A stretch of 34,782 nucleotides of DNA from a virus (IMGVR_UViG_3300033142_001844:1-34782); one strand, 5' to 3'. Positions 1-6,321 are shown, counted from the stretch's first letter. Notes: generated by a model from the letters alone, not told the origin. Numbers and translations: made by a program.

Positions 1-107
1 CAAATACTTTCGAAGCAGCGGAATTGCTGGAAAAACTAGAGCGGAATGAGTCTGCAACTACGAGTAAGAAACCCCATAATTTACCCATAATCTCAAAATA
101 CGAGTAA
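1..107 (+). CDS. 3' fragment, duplicate of the gene at the right end
   Basis: This is the C-terminal coding part (stop TAA at 105-107) of the 91-residue protein encoded intact at 34500-34775. It has no start here because the window cuts the gene. In a circular genome it is the same locus, not a second gene, so it should not be counted twice. Confidence 0.9.
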   Translation, partial: NTFEAAELLEKLERNESATTSKKPHNLPIISKYE

Positions 108-114
108 AAAATCG
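1..114. repeat. Left copy of 114-bp terminal direct repeat
   Basis: These 114 bases match 34669-34782 exactly. The repeat ends mid-sequence at the window edge and carries the 3' end of a small gene, so it has no obvious function of its own. It most likely marks circular closure or terminal redundancy of a phage genome; an assembly overlap is equally possible. Confidence 0.95.
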
Positions 115-130
115 AATAATTTACCCATAA
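61..130. repeat. Two-copy direct repeat with 40-bp period
   Basis: CGAGTAA (61 and 101) and ATAATTTACCCATAA (76-90 and 116-130) recur exactly 40 bp apart. The first unit lies within the end of a coding sequence and the second in the noncoding leader, about 30 bp upstream of the -35 box at 160. Forty bp is close to four helical turns, so the copies lie on the same DNA face. A protein-binding role for the promoter at 160 is inferred; a chance local duplication is the alternative. Confidence 0.6.
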
Positions 131-159
131 GAAAAATAAATAAAAAAGATGATAAAGTA

Positions 160-188
160 TTGACAAAGGCATAACTTTATGCTATATT
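160..188 (+). promoter_or_regulatory. Sigma-70 promoter with internal operator dyad
   Basis: TTGACA (160-165), a 17-bp spacer and TATATT (183-188) make a near-consensus promoter for the operon starting at 230. The spacer holds a perfect dyad GCATAA-CT-TTATGC at 169-182, between the two boxes, where a bound repressor would exclude polymerase. The regulator is unknown; the ribbon-helix-helix protein encoded at 506-646 is a candidate. Confidence 0.8.
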
Positions 189-229
189 ATGAATAGCAAA
201 GGATTTTCTTTGCATACTTGGAGATCATT

Positions 230-496
230 ATGAATATTTCAAACATGAACAAAGCAGAAGTTTTAGCAACCCTTTACAATAACTCTAAGCCACTAGGAAT
301 GGGCTTCATGCAATTTACTTCGGAAGGAATGACAACACAGGAGGCTCAAGAATTATTAGACTCTGGCCAGGTGTATTTTGATTACCTAAAGGGCCGAGTT
401 ATGAAGATAGATCTAAGCGGGAATGAGCTGGATACATGGCTGTATAATCGTGACAATGGTGATAATGCTGCCGAAAAAGTACTTGCTAAACTATAG
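230..496 (+). CDS. Small conserved phage protein, function unknown
   Basis: This 88-residue acidic soluble protein is the first gene of the operon from the promoter at 160. The ATG at 230 is chosen over an upstream TTG at 218 because GGAG (220-223) lies 6 bases before it. The core (TTQEAQELLDSGQVYFDYLKG and LDTWLYNRDNG, in part) resembles small proteins I have seen in many phage genomes, but no function is known to me. There is no signal peptide, membrane segment or cysteine motif. Its lead position behind a strong, operator-bearing promoter argues for early expression. Confidence 0.8.
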   Translation: MNISNMNKAEVLATLYNNSKPLGMGFMQFTSEGMTTQEAQELLDSGQVYFDYLKGRVMKIDLSGNELDTWLYNRDNGDNAAEKVLAKL

Positions 497-505
497 GGGG
501 ATAAG

Positions 506-646
506 ATGAAAAATATTAGAGTATCACATAATTTACCTGTAGACCTAAACAATTGGCTTACCAAAAAATCAAAAGAGACAGACATCCCAAAATCAAAACT
601 TTTAATTAGAGCAATTAAATTACTTCAAGCACAGGAGGCAAAATGA
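506..646 (+). CDS. Small ribbon-helix-helix DNA-binding protein
   Basis: A 46-residue protein. The pattern is a short beta strand (IRVSHNLPVDL), then helix A (NNWLTKKSKETD), then helix B (PKSKLLIRAIKLLQ), the Arc/CopG/MetJ ribbon-helix-helix arrangement in which the strand pairs in a dimer and contacts DNA. GGGGG at 496-500 provides a ribosome site, and its stop overlaps the next start (ATGA at 643-646). It is likely a local transcription regulator, perhaps of the dyad at 169-182; that link is inference. Confidence 0.75.
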   Translation: MKNIRVSHNLPVDLNNWLTKKSKETDIPKSKLLIRAIKLLQAQEAK

Positions 647-846
647 GCACAATATTATTTATAATGTATCCCGTATGCTGGATATTAATAATTACATTGG
701 TGACTTTTGCGCATTACGTTAACCCAAAAGCAGAAGAGCTTGATGCTGGTGATGCACTGGTCTTGATAATTGCTCCATGGCTAGTTGTGGTTGCGACAGT
801 TTTTAAGTTAGCTAGAGCCCTTGGAAAACAAAAGGAGGCAAAATGA
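643..846 (+). CDS. Small two-helix membrane protein
   Basis: This 67-residue protein has two hydrophobic segments (about residues 4-24 and 39-57) joined by a short polar loop with acidic residues, and a basic C-terminal tail (KQKEAK). Its start overlaps the previous stop and AGGAGG precedes it. The topology fits a hairpin inner-membrane protein. A holin is possible by size and topology, but it lies in the early region about 5 kb from the endolysin, so I do not name it one. Confidence 0.7.
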   Translation: MSTILFIMYPVCWILIITLVTFAHYVNPKAEELDAGDALVLIIAPWLVVVATVFKLARALGKQKEAK

Positions 847-1016
847 TACAGATATCTGAACATAAGATTTGCAAAAGATGCTTACATCATTATATCATGA
901 GAGGTTTCACTGTAAGCCCACGCGGTGATACAAGGGACACTAGGAGTCATATGTGTGATCATGAATATCCCGTAATGAGTGGCAATGAATGCACTGGATA
1001 CAAGGAGAAAAAATGA
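843..1016 (+). CDS. Small Cys-rich protein, zinc-binding candidate
   Basis: A 57-residue protein with Cys-x2-Cys near the N terminus (C10, C13), two histidines just after, and two further cysteines (about 38 and 50). This spacing could bind one zinc ion, though it matches no family I recognise. It is translationally coupled on both sides: its ATG overlaps the previous stop and its own stop overlaps the next ATG at 1013. An AGGAGG site lies upstream. Confidence 0.7.
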   Translation: MIQISEHKICKRCLHHYIMRGFTVSPRGDTRDTRSHMCDHEYPVMSGNECTGYKEKK

Positions 1017-1222
1017 GTGATAAAAAAACATACAATATCCAAATAAAAGCCAACGTTGTTCTTGAAAAAGAAGTTGAATTAACAGATGATGAATTTAAAA
1101 AGATTCAGGAACTGCAGAGTTATGGTGAAGATGAAGAGGTTTTTGATGCGCTTTTTGATAGCATGAATGATGCTGACGAGCAAGAGATTCATGTTATTGA
1201 ATCTGCGATATTTGAGGTGTAA
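1013..1222 (+). CDS. Small acidic protein of unknown function
   Basis: A 69-residue, strongly acidic protein. A beta-rich start (KKTYNIQIKANVVLEKEVEL) leads into an acidic helix around FKKIQELQSYGEDEEVFDAL. The ATG at 1013 is preferred over an in-frame ATG at 989 because AAGGAG lies 6-8 bases before it and it gives the ATGA overlap used throughout this operon. The next gene begins 2 bases after its stop. It lies directly before the replication initiator. The high charge could suit DNA mimicry or protein binding, but nothing specific supports that. Confidence 0.7.
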   Translation: MSDKKTYNIQIKANVVLEKEVELTDDEFKKIQELQSYGEDEEVFDALFDSMNDADEQEIHVIESAIFEV

Positions 1223-1224
1223 AA

Positions 1225-2088
1225 ATGGCTATTATTAAAATAGGCAATAAGGGGGTAAAAGACTTTACTATTATGAGTAATATCTTTTTAAGAGATAAAA
1301 AGTTATCCCTAAAGGCAAAAGGGCTTCTTGCTTATCTTTTAACACTTCCAGAAGATTGGCAAGTATATCAGAATGAGCTTCAATCTCACTTTAAAGATGG
1401 TAGGGATTCTATTGCTTCAGCTATGGACCAATTAGTAAAAGCCGGTTACGTGGAGAAAATCAAGACTAGAGTAAAGGGGTTGTTTAATGTGCAATATACA
1501 GTGTCTCACGCTCCACTAGACGGATTATCCGGACGGGAAACCAGGACGGGAAACCAGGACGGTCTAACCGTGACGGATAAACCGGGCCGGATAAACCGTG
1601 ACGGTTTAACCGATACGGTAAACCCGCATCTATTAAATATAGATGAATTAAATATTAATAAATTAAGTATTGAAGAAGTAAATAAAGAAGAAGTAAATAT
1701 TAATAATAATACTAAGAAGGCTAAAGCCGCTATTGTTATCAATACTAAAAATGATCTTTTAATTGATGCTGAATATATTTATAATTATTATAAAAATAAA
1801 ATTACCCCGGGAAAAAAATCTAAAACTATAAATTCTTTAGCTTCTATAAAAACCTTTCAGAAAAGGAAAGTTCAGCCTGTATTAGCTGAATATTCTAAAA
1901 GTGATATAATAGCAGCAATTGATAACTATAAGGCTGAGAGAGAAAGAGCTGGCAGGTATCCGGTAGAGCCACAGACATTTTTCAATAGAGGTGAGGATAT
2001 GTTTAAAGAGTATTTATTTATTAACTATGAAGGCAATAAGGCTTTTAATTATGAAGATGAAAATGAAGGGGAGGAGATATGGATTTAA
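1225..2088 (+). CDS. Phage replication initiator (winged-helix replisome organizer)
   Basis: This 287-residue protein has three parts. Residues about 1-90 form a winged helix-turn-helix of the phage replisome-organizer kind, with the typical LSLKAKGLLAYLLTLPEDW start and a recognition region around DSIASAMDQLVKAGYVEK. Residues about 95-170 are a low-complexity linker whose DNA carries the iterons at 1519-1624. Residues about 180-270 form a helical C-terminal domain (YIYNYYKNK ... EPQTFFNRGEDMFKEYL) like those of DnaD/replisome-organizer proteins. It should bind the iterons, melt the AT-rich stretch and recruit host helicase. Its end overlaps the next gene by 10 bases. Confidence 0.85.
   Translation: MAIIKIGNKGVKDFTIMSNIFLRDKKLSLKAKGLLAYLLTLPEDWQVYQNELQSHFKDGRDSIASAMDQLVKAGYVEKIKTRVKGLFNVQYTVSHAPLDGLSGRETRTGNQDGLTVTDKPGRINRDGLTDTVNPHLLNIDELNINKLSIEEVNKEEVNINNNTKKAKAAIVINTKNDLLIDAEYIYNYYKNKITPGKKSKTINSLASIKTFQKRKVQPVLAEYSKSDIIAAIDNYKAERERAGRYPVEPQTFFNRGEDMFKEYLFINYEGNKAFNYEDENEGEEIWI
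1519..1710. other. Predicted replication origin: eight iterons plus AT-rich stretch
   Basis: Eight copies of a GACGG-NNN-AACC-like unit begin at 1519, 1532, 1545, 1558, 1572, 1586, 1600 and 1614, at steps of 13 then 14 bp. Neighbouring units build palindromes, the best being TAAACCGT-G-ACGGTTTA at 1592-1608. A GC-poor stretch rich in TTAAT/AATATT follows (about 1630-1710). Because 13-14 bp steps are not multiples of three, the repetition is selected as DNA, not protein. Iterons plus an AT-rich unwinding region inside the initiator gene is the arrangement known for lambda O and several lactococcal phage replisome-organizer genes. Confidence 0.8.
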
Positions 2089-2330
2089 AAAGGGAATTAA
2101 CAAGAGAAGAAGCAATAGACTTTTTTAATGGTGGAGAATGGAAGGAGTGGGATGATGATAAAATAGTTGAATTCCAATTATTTCAAGATAAGTTATGCGT
2201 GGAGTTTTCACGTTTTCACAAGGCTATTGAAAAAGTCTTATGCAGGCCGGTATTTACACACGAATTTGCATTTGATGATCATCTTAAAAAAGAATATTTA
2301 AAAATGAAGGAGTCTAAAAATGAAAGGTAA
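2079..2330 (+). CDS. Small acidic protein downstream of the initiator, unknown
   Basis: An 83-residue protein, rich in acidic and aromatic residues (FFNGGEWKEWDDDKIVEFQLFQ), with no recognisable domain, signal or membrane segment. Its start lies inside the end of the initiator gene, with GAGGAG 3-8 bases upstream, and its end overlaps the next gene by 11 bases, so expression is coupled to replication. No function can be assigned. Confidence 0.75.
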   Translation: MDLKRELTREEAIDFFNGGEWKEWDDDKIVEFQLFQDKLCVEFSRFHKAIEKVLCRPVFTHEFAFDDHLKKEYLKMKESKNER

Positions 2331-2859
2331 AAGAAGTGGATTAGATTTTAGTAAACATGAAGTTATTGTGACAAAAACAGATGAGATAATGGTTCATTAT
2401 CTTAAAAAGCCAAATACAGGGCAGGATAGTATAAAATTTATAAACACAAATGGGATAATGGCAGTAACAGGTGATTATGGAAATTGGATTTTTTGTAGAG
2501 AGTTTCACCCATCTGCCGATGGTGACGGATTTGTCAGTGATGGCTATTGGCTTGAAAAGCTTTCAATTGCATCTACCCAGAAAGGAACAGAGTTTAGCTA
2601 CAAAGAAACATGCAAAGCACTGAGGGAGACACTTGCTGAGGCAGAAGAGGAGGGGTATGATGATGATTACATTGAGTATTTAAACACTTGCTTGGAAATA
2701 GCTGGGAATGGCGAGCAGGTCGACTATGAGGCATATGCTTATTATAATTACCCGAATGATCATGAAGATATTGTTTTTGAGACAGAGATTAAATACTGGT
2801 TAAAAGTTGTTTTTGATGGATTCGAAGAGATATGCAGGAGGCTTAAAAATGAAAACTAA
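2320..2859 (+). CDS. Conserved phage protein of unknown function
   Basis: A 179-residue protein. The N-terminal half is beta-rich, with a conserved-looking core around GDYGNWIFCREF and DGYWLEKL; the C-terminal half is acidic and helical (ETLAEAEEEGYDDDYIEYL). I have a weak memory of similar proteins in other siphovirus early regions, without an assigned role. An AAGGAG site precedes the ATG, and the gene overlaps both neighbours. Its place between initiator and the possible helicase loader suggests an accessory role in replication or host takeover. Confidence 0.75.
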   Translation: MKGKRSGLDFSKHEVIVTKTDEIMVHYLKKPNTGQDSIKFINTNGIMAVTGDYGNWIFCREFHPSADGDGFVSDGYWLEKLSIASTQKGTEFSYKETCKALRETLAEAEEEGYDDDYIEYLNTCLEIAGNGEQVDYEAYAYYNYPNDHEDIVFETEIKYWLKVVFDGFEEICRRLKNEN

Positions 2860-3643
2860 AGAAGAATTGGATTTATCAAATACGCCTGCAAATATGGAGT
2901 ATATCATTAGGGTTCTTGTGAAAATGGGCATTAAGTCGGGTTTTAAAATTATTCCGCATAATAACTTTATACCAACTGAAAGGTATTTGAAAGAAGGTGT
3001 AGAGCTACATGCAAATACTATTATAGATATTTTTACACAAAAGAATATTGGGGGTGAAAACAAAAAACTTATAAGAGATGATATTAATAAAATGGCAATT
3101 GCTCTTTTAAAAAGGGGTTGGGATGGTCAAAAGTATTCTAAATATCCAAATTATAACGATTTTATTGATGTTATTCTAGGTGGAAATCCTGCAAATATTG
3201 CCTTAGAGCTGCTTATGTCTATGCTGCCTGATATGTCTTCGCATCATGCAATTGCCTTCGATGGTGAGCCTTTTTTAGCCACTGTAATTAAGCAACTGGG
3301 AGGCGTTAAGCGAATTCAGGATGATTTAATATTAAGTGAGGAGGGATTTAAAAGAGTTAATCAGCAGGCTTTTACCAGGTTTGAGCCTCAGTTTTTGGGT
3401 ATGTATAGATCTGTTGTAGATGGAATTAAAAATGGATCTATTGATAAAATAGAAAGATTAGAGGGTAAGTTTGGAGAAAACAGCTTAAAGAGAACTTATA
3501 CGGTAGATAATGCAAGCAAGACTTTGCAAATATCGGGCAAGGTGAGGGCTGAGCAAAAGCAGCTTGCAATGAGTCACGATTCTTTCAAAGACACAGCACA
3601 GCTTGAAATATTCGGCACAGTGTTTATAAAAGAGGGGGTTTAA
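2849..3643 (+). CDS. Possible replication accessory/helicase-loader-like protein
   Basis: A 264-residue soluble protein. The ATG at 2849 has AGGAGG (2836-2841) 7 bases before it and is preferred over a start at 2807. The middle (residues about 95-200, with LGGVKRIQDDL, EGFKRVNQQAFTRFEPQFLGMY) resembles the pattern 'GGW.R....F....F...Y' in helicase-loader-like proteins of the DUF6475 type. The similarity is faint and from memory. Lying just after the initiator fits a loader, but the call is uncertain; the safe label is unknown early protein. Confidence 0.4.
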   Translation: MKTKEELDLSNTPANMEYIIRVLVKMGIKSGFKIIPHNNFIPTERYLKEGVELHANTIIDIFTQKNIGGENKKLIRDDINKMAIALLKRGWDGQKYSKYPNYNDFIDVILGGNPANIALELLMSMLPDMSSHHAIAFDGEPFLATVIKQLGGVKRIQDDLILSEEGFKRVNQQAFTRFEPQFLGMYRSVVDGIKNGSIDKIERLEGKFGENSLKRTYTVDNASKTLQISGKVRAEQKQLAMSHDSFKDTAQLEIFGTVFIKEGV

Positions 3644-3644
3644 G

Positions 3645-3812
3645 ATGTATGATCTAGAATGTCCTTACTGTGGGTTTAAGCAAGATGTTGATCATGTTGA
3701 GGATTGCCAAATGGAGAATGTTGAGCATGAAACTGAATGTTGTAGTTGTGATAAAACATTTATCTTTACGACTGAGGTGTCATTTTATTATTCTGCTGAA
3801 ATAAAGGATTAG
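3645..3812 (+). CDS. Small zinc-ribbon protein
   Basis: A 55-residue protein with two paired-cysteine knuckles, CPYCG near the N terminus and CCSCD about 24 residues later, plus a beta-rich tail. This is the usual four-cysteine zinc ribbon. It starts 1 base after the previous stop, with GGGGG as ribosome site, and ends 1 base before the next start. Small zinc ribbons often bind nucleic acid or RNA polymerase; which, if either, cannot be told. Confidence 0.75.
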   Translation: MYDLECPYCGFKQDVDHVEDCQMENVEHETECCSCDKTFIFTTEVSFYYSAEIKD

Positions 3813-3813
3813 G

Positions 3814-4008
3814 ATGTGGGTAGTTGAATTAGAAGAAAATGTTTGGATTAGTGGTATCTCAAGATTTTTTTATACAAGAACATTAAAAAAAGAGTATGCA
3901 AAAAGATTTAAGAATAGGAGTTCGGCTATAATAGCTCTGGATCTTGCAAAAACAGATAGGGCTTTTTTAAATGCTAAGATAATTATGGAGAAAAAAGATG
4001 TTGAATGA
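3814..4008 (+). CDS. Small basic protein of unknown function
   Basis: A 64-residue protein, basic in the middle (TLKKEYAKRFKNRSSA), with aromatic residues near the N terminus and a C-terminal helix. It starts 1 base after the previous stop and overlaps the next small gene by 11 bases. The basic middle could bind nucleic acid, but there is no recognised motif. Confidence 0.65.
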   Translation: MWVVELEENVWISGISRFFYTRTLKKEYAKRFKNRSSAIIALDLAKTDRAFLNAKIIMEKKDVE

Positions 4009-4099
4009 ATTATTAGAAGAGATTAAAGATATTATCTCTGAAAATGAGAGATTAAGAAGAGAGAATGCAGAATTTAAAAAGGAGAAAAAAGATGATTAA
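3998..4099 (+). CDS. Very small coiled-coil protein
   Basis: A 33-residue protein made almost entirely of charged heptad-like helix (LNELLEEIKDIISENERLRR). GGAG stands 7 bases before the ATG, and the gene overlaps both neighbours in the same ATG-within-gene style as the rest of the operon, which supports real translation despite its size. It could dimerise or bind a partner; function unknown. Confidence 0.55.
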   Translation: MLNELLEEIKDIISENERLRRENAEFKKEKKDD

Positions 4100-4406
4100 A
4101 TTTATAAAAAAAGTATTAATGTTTTTCTATTCTAGACATCACTTTATTAATAGTCTTATTGAAAAAGGCATGGAGATTAAAGCACTTGAAAATACAATTA
4201 CTGGCATGGATAAGCATAATACTGCACTATTTGAGGCAGGGTTATTGCAGTTAGAGAAGATTGAGAAATTAAATAATGATAAATTAATTCTACAGAAAAA
4301 GCTTGATAAGATAAAAAAGCTAGATGTGTACAGTAAATATGATGTTGAGGGGATGATTGAATGCGAGTGGATTCATTTTGATGATTTGGAGGGGTTAATT
4401 AAATGA
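4092..4406 (+). CDS. Membrane-anchored coiled-coil protein
   Basis: A 104-residue protein. The ATG at 4092 has GGAG 7 bases before it and is preferred over an in-frame ATG at 4065. A short basic and hydrophobic N terminus (IKFIKKVLMFFYS) could lie in or against the membrane; a long coiled coil follows (about residues 20-75), then an acidic end. The layout superficially recalls an inner-membrane spanin, but the hydrophobic part is too short and the early location is wrong for lysis. Confidence 0.65.
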   Translation: MIKFIKKVLMFFYSRHHFINSLIEKGMEIKALENTITGMDKHNTALFEAGLLQLEKIEKLNNDKLILQKKLDKIKKLDVYSKYDVEGMIECEWIHFDDLEGLIK

Positions 4407-4591
4407 ATAACGATCATGATCAAATAATGGAAACCTTGACAGAAAAGGGCAAAATGCTTTATGAAAGAAAGTTGGTTGAATTATCCGCAACTTATGCTCT
4501 GGCTGATGTGATGGCTGGCAGCTTGATGCATTTAAGGGATATTATGAATGATTTAGCGCATATTAAGAATGTTTATAGCAGGGAGGGATAG
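4403..4591 (+). CDS. Small helical protein of unknown function
   Basis: A 62-residue, probably all-helical protein (MLYERKLVELSATYALADVM ... LRDIMNDLAHIKN). The start overlaps the previous stop by ATGA, with GGAGG about 11 bases upstream. No motif is recognised. Confidence 0.7.
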   Translation: MNNDHDQIMETLTEKGKMLYERKLVELSATYALADVMAGSLMHLRDIMNDLAHIKNVYSREG

Positions 4592-4592
4592 G

Positions 4593-4763
4593 GTGAGTAA
4601 GTATGGCGCAAAAGATGATGAAACATATGAGGAGTGGATGGAAAGGGTCTATAATCAGGGGTTGTGCATTGGGTGTGAAACATCTAGGGACTTAACGGGG
4701 TATGACTTGCTAATGTGCCAAGATTGCTGGGGTGAGCTGGACAGAGAGATAGAGGATGAGTAA
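4593..4763 (+). CDS. Small four-cysteine zinc-binding protein
   Basis: A 56-residue protein with a Cys-x2-Cys pair (CIGC) and a second pair (CQDC) about 20 residues later, giving a plausible zinc site, and an acidic C terminus. The GTG at 4593 is chosen because GGAGG (4582-4586) sits 6 bases before it and it begins 1 base after the previous stop; an ATG at 4569 would lie far inside the previous gene. Function unknown. Confidence 0.7.
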   Translation: MSKYGAKDDETYEEWMERVYNQGLCIGCETSRDLTGYDLLMCQDCWGELDREIEDE

Positions 4764-4778
4764 TTGCAATAGATTAAT

Positions 4779-4828
4779 AGCAGTTCTCAGCTGAGAGGTT
4801 CAGAACTGCTTAATATCTATATTTTTTG
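4779..4828 (+). terminator. Stem-loop after the first early block, weak terminator or attenuator
   Basis: AGCAGTTCT (4779-4787) pairs exactly with AGAACTGCT (4802-4810). The loop contains a second palindrome, TCTCAGCTGAGA (4785-4796), so two alternative hairpins can form. A run of six T lies 12 bases after the stem (4823-4828), too far for a classic terminator. The mutually exclusive stems recall an attenuator, and it lies in the only sizeable gap of this early operon. Confidence 0.55.
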
Positions 4829-4872
4829 ATTTGAAGCGGTATTATATGGTTTTTTATAGGAGATGTCAAGGG

Positions 4873-5076
4873 ATGAAGCAAGTAATTAAAAAGTACTTTG
4901 AAGAAATAACTAAAAGTAATGATAGATATATTAAGTCTTTTTTCAAGAAAAGCGATAGAGAGATTTATAAAAATGCTTTCATATCCGATGAAGATGCCAT
5001 GGATGAACTTGATCATGCAAGAATGGAGCTTACTAAGGCAGTGGTGCGCAGAGTAAAGGAGTTAGAGAATGAATAA
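4873..5076 (+). CDS. Small charged helical protein, unknown
   Basis: A 67-residue helical protein (YFEEITKSNDRYIKSFFKK and DELDHARMELTKAVVRRVKE). Starts at 4831 (TTG) and 4846 (ATG) are also in frame; 4873 is chosen because AAGGG and GGAG lie 2-10 bases upstream. The choice is uncertain. It is the first gene after the stem-loop and overlaps the next gene. Confidence 0.6.
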   Translation: MKQVIKKYFEEITKSNDRYIKSFFKKSDREIYKNAFISDEDAMDELDHARMELTKAVVRRVKELENE

Positions 5077-5284
5077 AATAAAAGAATTAAAAGCAGCAAT
5101 TGAGTTAAGAAATCTTTATAATTCAATGAAATATGAGGATTTTATAAAAGAATATGAGGAGTATTTAGGTGAAAAAGTGCCTTTAAGAATAATAAAAGAA
5201 TATTATTTTACAGGGCTAAATAATACAACATTCATGGATGCATATGAAACATCCAATAAGATATCTATATTTGAGGGGAAATAA
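5069..5284 (+). CDS. Small protein of unknown function
   Basis: A 71-residue protein of mixed charge with many tyrosines (LYNSMKYEDFIKEYEEYLGE). GGAG lies 7 bases before its ATG, which overlaps the preceding stop. No domain is recognised. Confidence 0.7.
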   Translation: MNKIKELKAAIELRNLYNSMKYEDFIKEYEEYLGEKVPLRIIKEYYFTGLNNTTFMDAYETSNKISIFEGK

Positions 5285-5285
5285 A

Positions 5286-5477
5286 ATGAAGCAAATAATT
5301 GATGAAAAAGAATTAGTAGGTAAAACAATTGCTGGTGTTACCAGCATTCAAGATGGCTTTTTTGATGAGGACATGATTCTTGTTTTTGAAGACAATTCTT
5401 TTGTGATCCTGGAGTCAATGTGGGATTATTTAGTGAAAATAAGTGCAGCAAAGCCAGGTGTTGATCCCATCATTTGA
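5286..5477 (+). CDS. Small conserved-looking protein, unknown
   Basis: A 63-residue protein with a beta-strand pattern ('GKTIAGV' then 'MILVFEDNSFVILES'), like the small phage proteins that carry a ligand-like beta sheet. The ATG at 5286 lies 1 base after the previous stop, with GAGGGG upstream, and is preferred over 5238. Its stop codon lies inside the -35 hexamer of the next promoter. Confidence 0.7.
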   Translation: MKQIIDEKELVGKTIAGVTSIQDGFFDEDMILVFEDNSFVILESMWDYLVKISAAKPGVDPII

Positions 5478-5501
5478 CAAATCAATAAAAAATATGATAA
5501 C
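5474..5501 (+). promoter_or_regulatory. Possible promoter for the lysis/packaging block
   Basis: A perfect -35 TTGACA (5474-5479) overlaps the end of the previous gene. The best -10 is GATAAC (5496-5501) at 16 bp, matching four of six consensus bases. It lies in the only long gap before the endolysin. A weak hexamer could mean the promoter needs a phage activator. Confidence 0.4.
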
Positions 5502-5543
5502 CTAGAAGTCTGTTAAAATGGGGGTGGAGTTGCTTCTGCTCCT

Positions 5544-5588
5544 TTTAATTTTAGCAGGTTTAATTTTAGCAGGTTTAATTTTAACAGG
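5544..5588. repeat. Three tandem 15-bp repeats upstream of the endolysin
   Basis: TTTAATTTTAGCAGG stands at 5544-5558 and 5559-5573, and with one change (AACAGG) at 5574-5588. The last copy supplies part of the ribosome site (CAGGGG) of the endolysin at 5597. The copies could be protein-binding sites or could tune translation. A GGAG...CTCC hairpin followed by T-rich DNA (about 5526-5552) overlaps the first copy. Confidence 0.85.
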
Positions 5589-5596
5589 GGAAGCCA

Positions 5597-6190
5597 ATGA
5601 ATGAATCAGAAAAAAAAGAATTAGAAAAAGTAATAAAACATATGCAGGAAAGCAGGGAAAAGTTTAATATTATTGCAGATGAATACCAGGACTTGCTTAA
5701 TAAGTTAAGGATTGAAGAGGAGGAAGCGGAACACGGTGTAAGATTTATCCCATCACCTAGTTTTGCTCCTGGAAGGGTAATTGATAGAATTGTAATTCAC
5801 ATTACACAAGGGAGTTTTACTGGAGCTATAAACTGGTTAAAGAACCCTAACTCAAAAGTATCAGCTCATTTTGTAATATCAGGAAAAGGTGAATTAGTTC
5901 AAATGGTGAACTTAAAAGATATTGCCTGGCATGCAACACCATATAATACAAGATCAATTGGGATTGAACATGAGGGTAAATATGTTATTGAACAGGGCTG
6001 CATAAGTACATCTTTTACAAAAGAGCAATATGCAAAATCAGCTAAATTAGTTAAAGAACTTGCTAATAAATTCGGAATCCCGCTTGACAGAAAGCATATT
6101 ATAGGACACAATGAAGTGCCTGGGGCTACAAAAAGTTGTCCTTCTCCTTTATGGGACTGGGATTATTACATGGAGTTATTGGGTGAATAA
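5597..6190 (+). CDS. Endolysin: N-acetylmuramoyl-L-alanine amidase (Amidase_2)
   Basis: A 197-residue lysin that should cut the bond between N-acetylmuramate and L-alanine in peptidoglycan. Residues about 1-45 form a charged coiled coil; the rest is an Amidase_2 (T7-lysozyme-like) domain. Plausible zinc ligands are H68 (IVIHIT), H171 (GHNEVPG) and C181 (SCPSP), with H112 in WHATPYNT and the GIEHEG strand also typical. There is no signal peptide, so a holin would be needed, but none stands next to it. GGGG lies 8 bases before the start. Most phage amidases lack such a coiled coil; it may mediate multimers or wall targeting. Confidence 0.9.
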   Translation: MNESEKKELEKVIKHMQESREKFNIIADEYQDLLNKLRIEEEEAEHGVRFIPSPSFAPGRVIDRIVIHITQGSFTGAINWLKNPNSKVSAHFVISGKGELVQMVNLKDIAWHATPYNTRSIGIEHEGKYVIEQGCISTSFTKEQYAKSAKLVKELANKFGIPLDRKHIIGHNEVPGATKSCPSPLWDWDYYMELLGE

Positions 6191-6311
6191 GTTTGCAGAT
6201 AAATCAATAAGCTTAAAGTATGATCTTATAAACAGTGCTGTAACTTATTCATATGTGAATGTTTCTAGATTTGCGGTAAAGAAAAAGAATTATATTATTA
6301 GGTATTTTTAG
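6183..6311 (+). CDS. Small basic protein overlapping the endolysin end
   Basis: A 42-residue basic protein starting at a GTG inside the last codons of the endolysin; GGAG (6172-6175) lies 7 bases before it. An earlier ATG at 6111 is in frame but has no ribosome site and would overlap the endolysin by 80 bases. No motif is recognised. Confidence 0.5.
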   Translation: MNKFADKSISLKYDLINSAVTYSYVNVSRFAVKKKNYIIRYF

Positions 6312-6321
6312 AGAGGGGAAA

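Noticed and set aside
643-846. Calling the small two-span protein a holin
   Set aside because: It lies in the early region far from the endolysin; topology alone is not enough.
5544-5588. Three short repeats read as a CRISPR fragment
   Set aside because: Units are directly tandem without spacers, so no CRISPR array.
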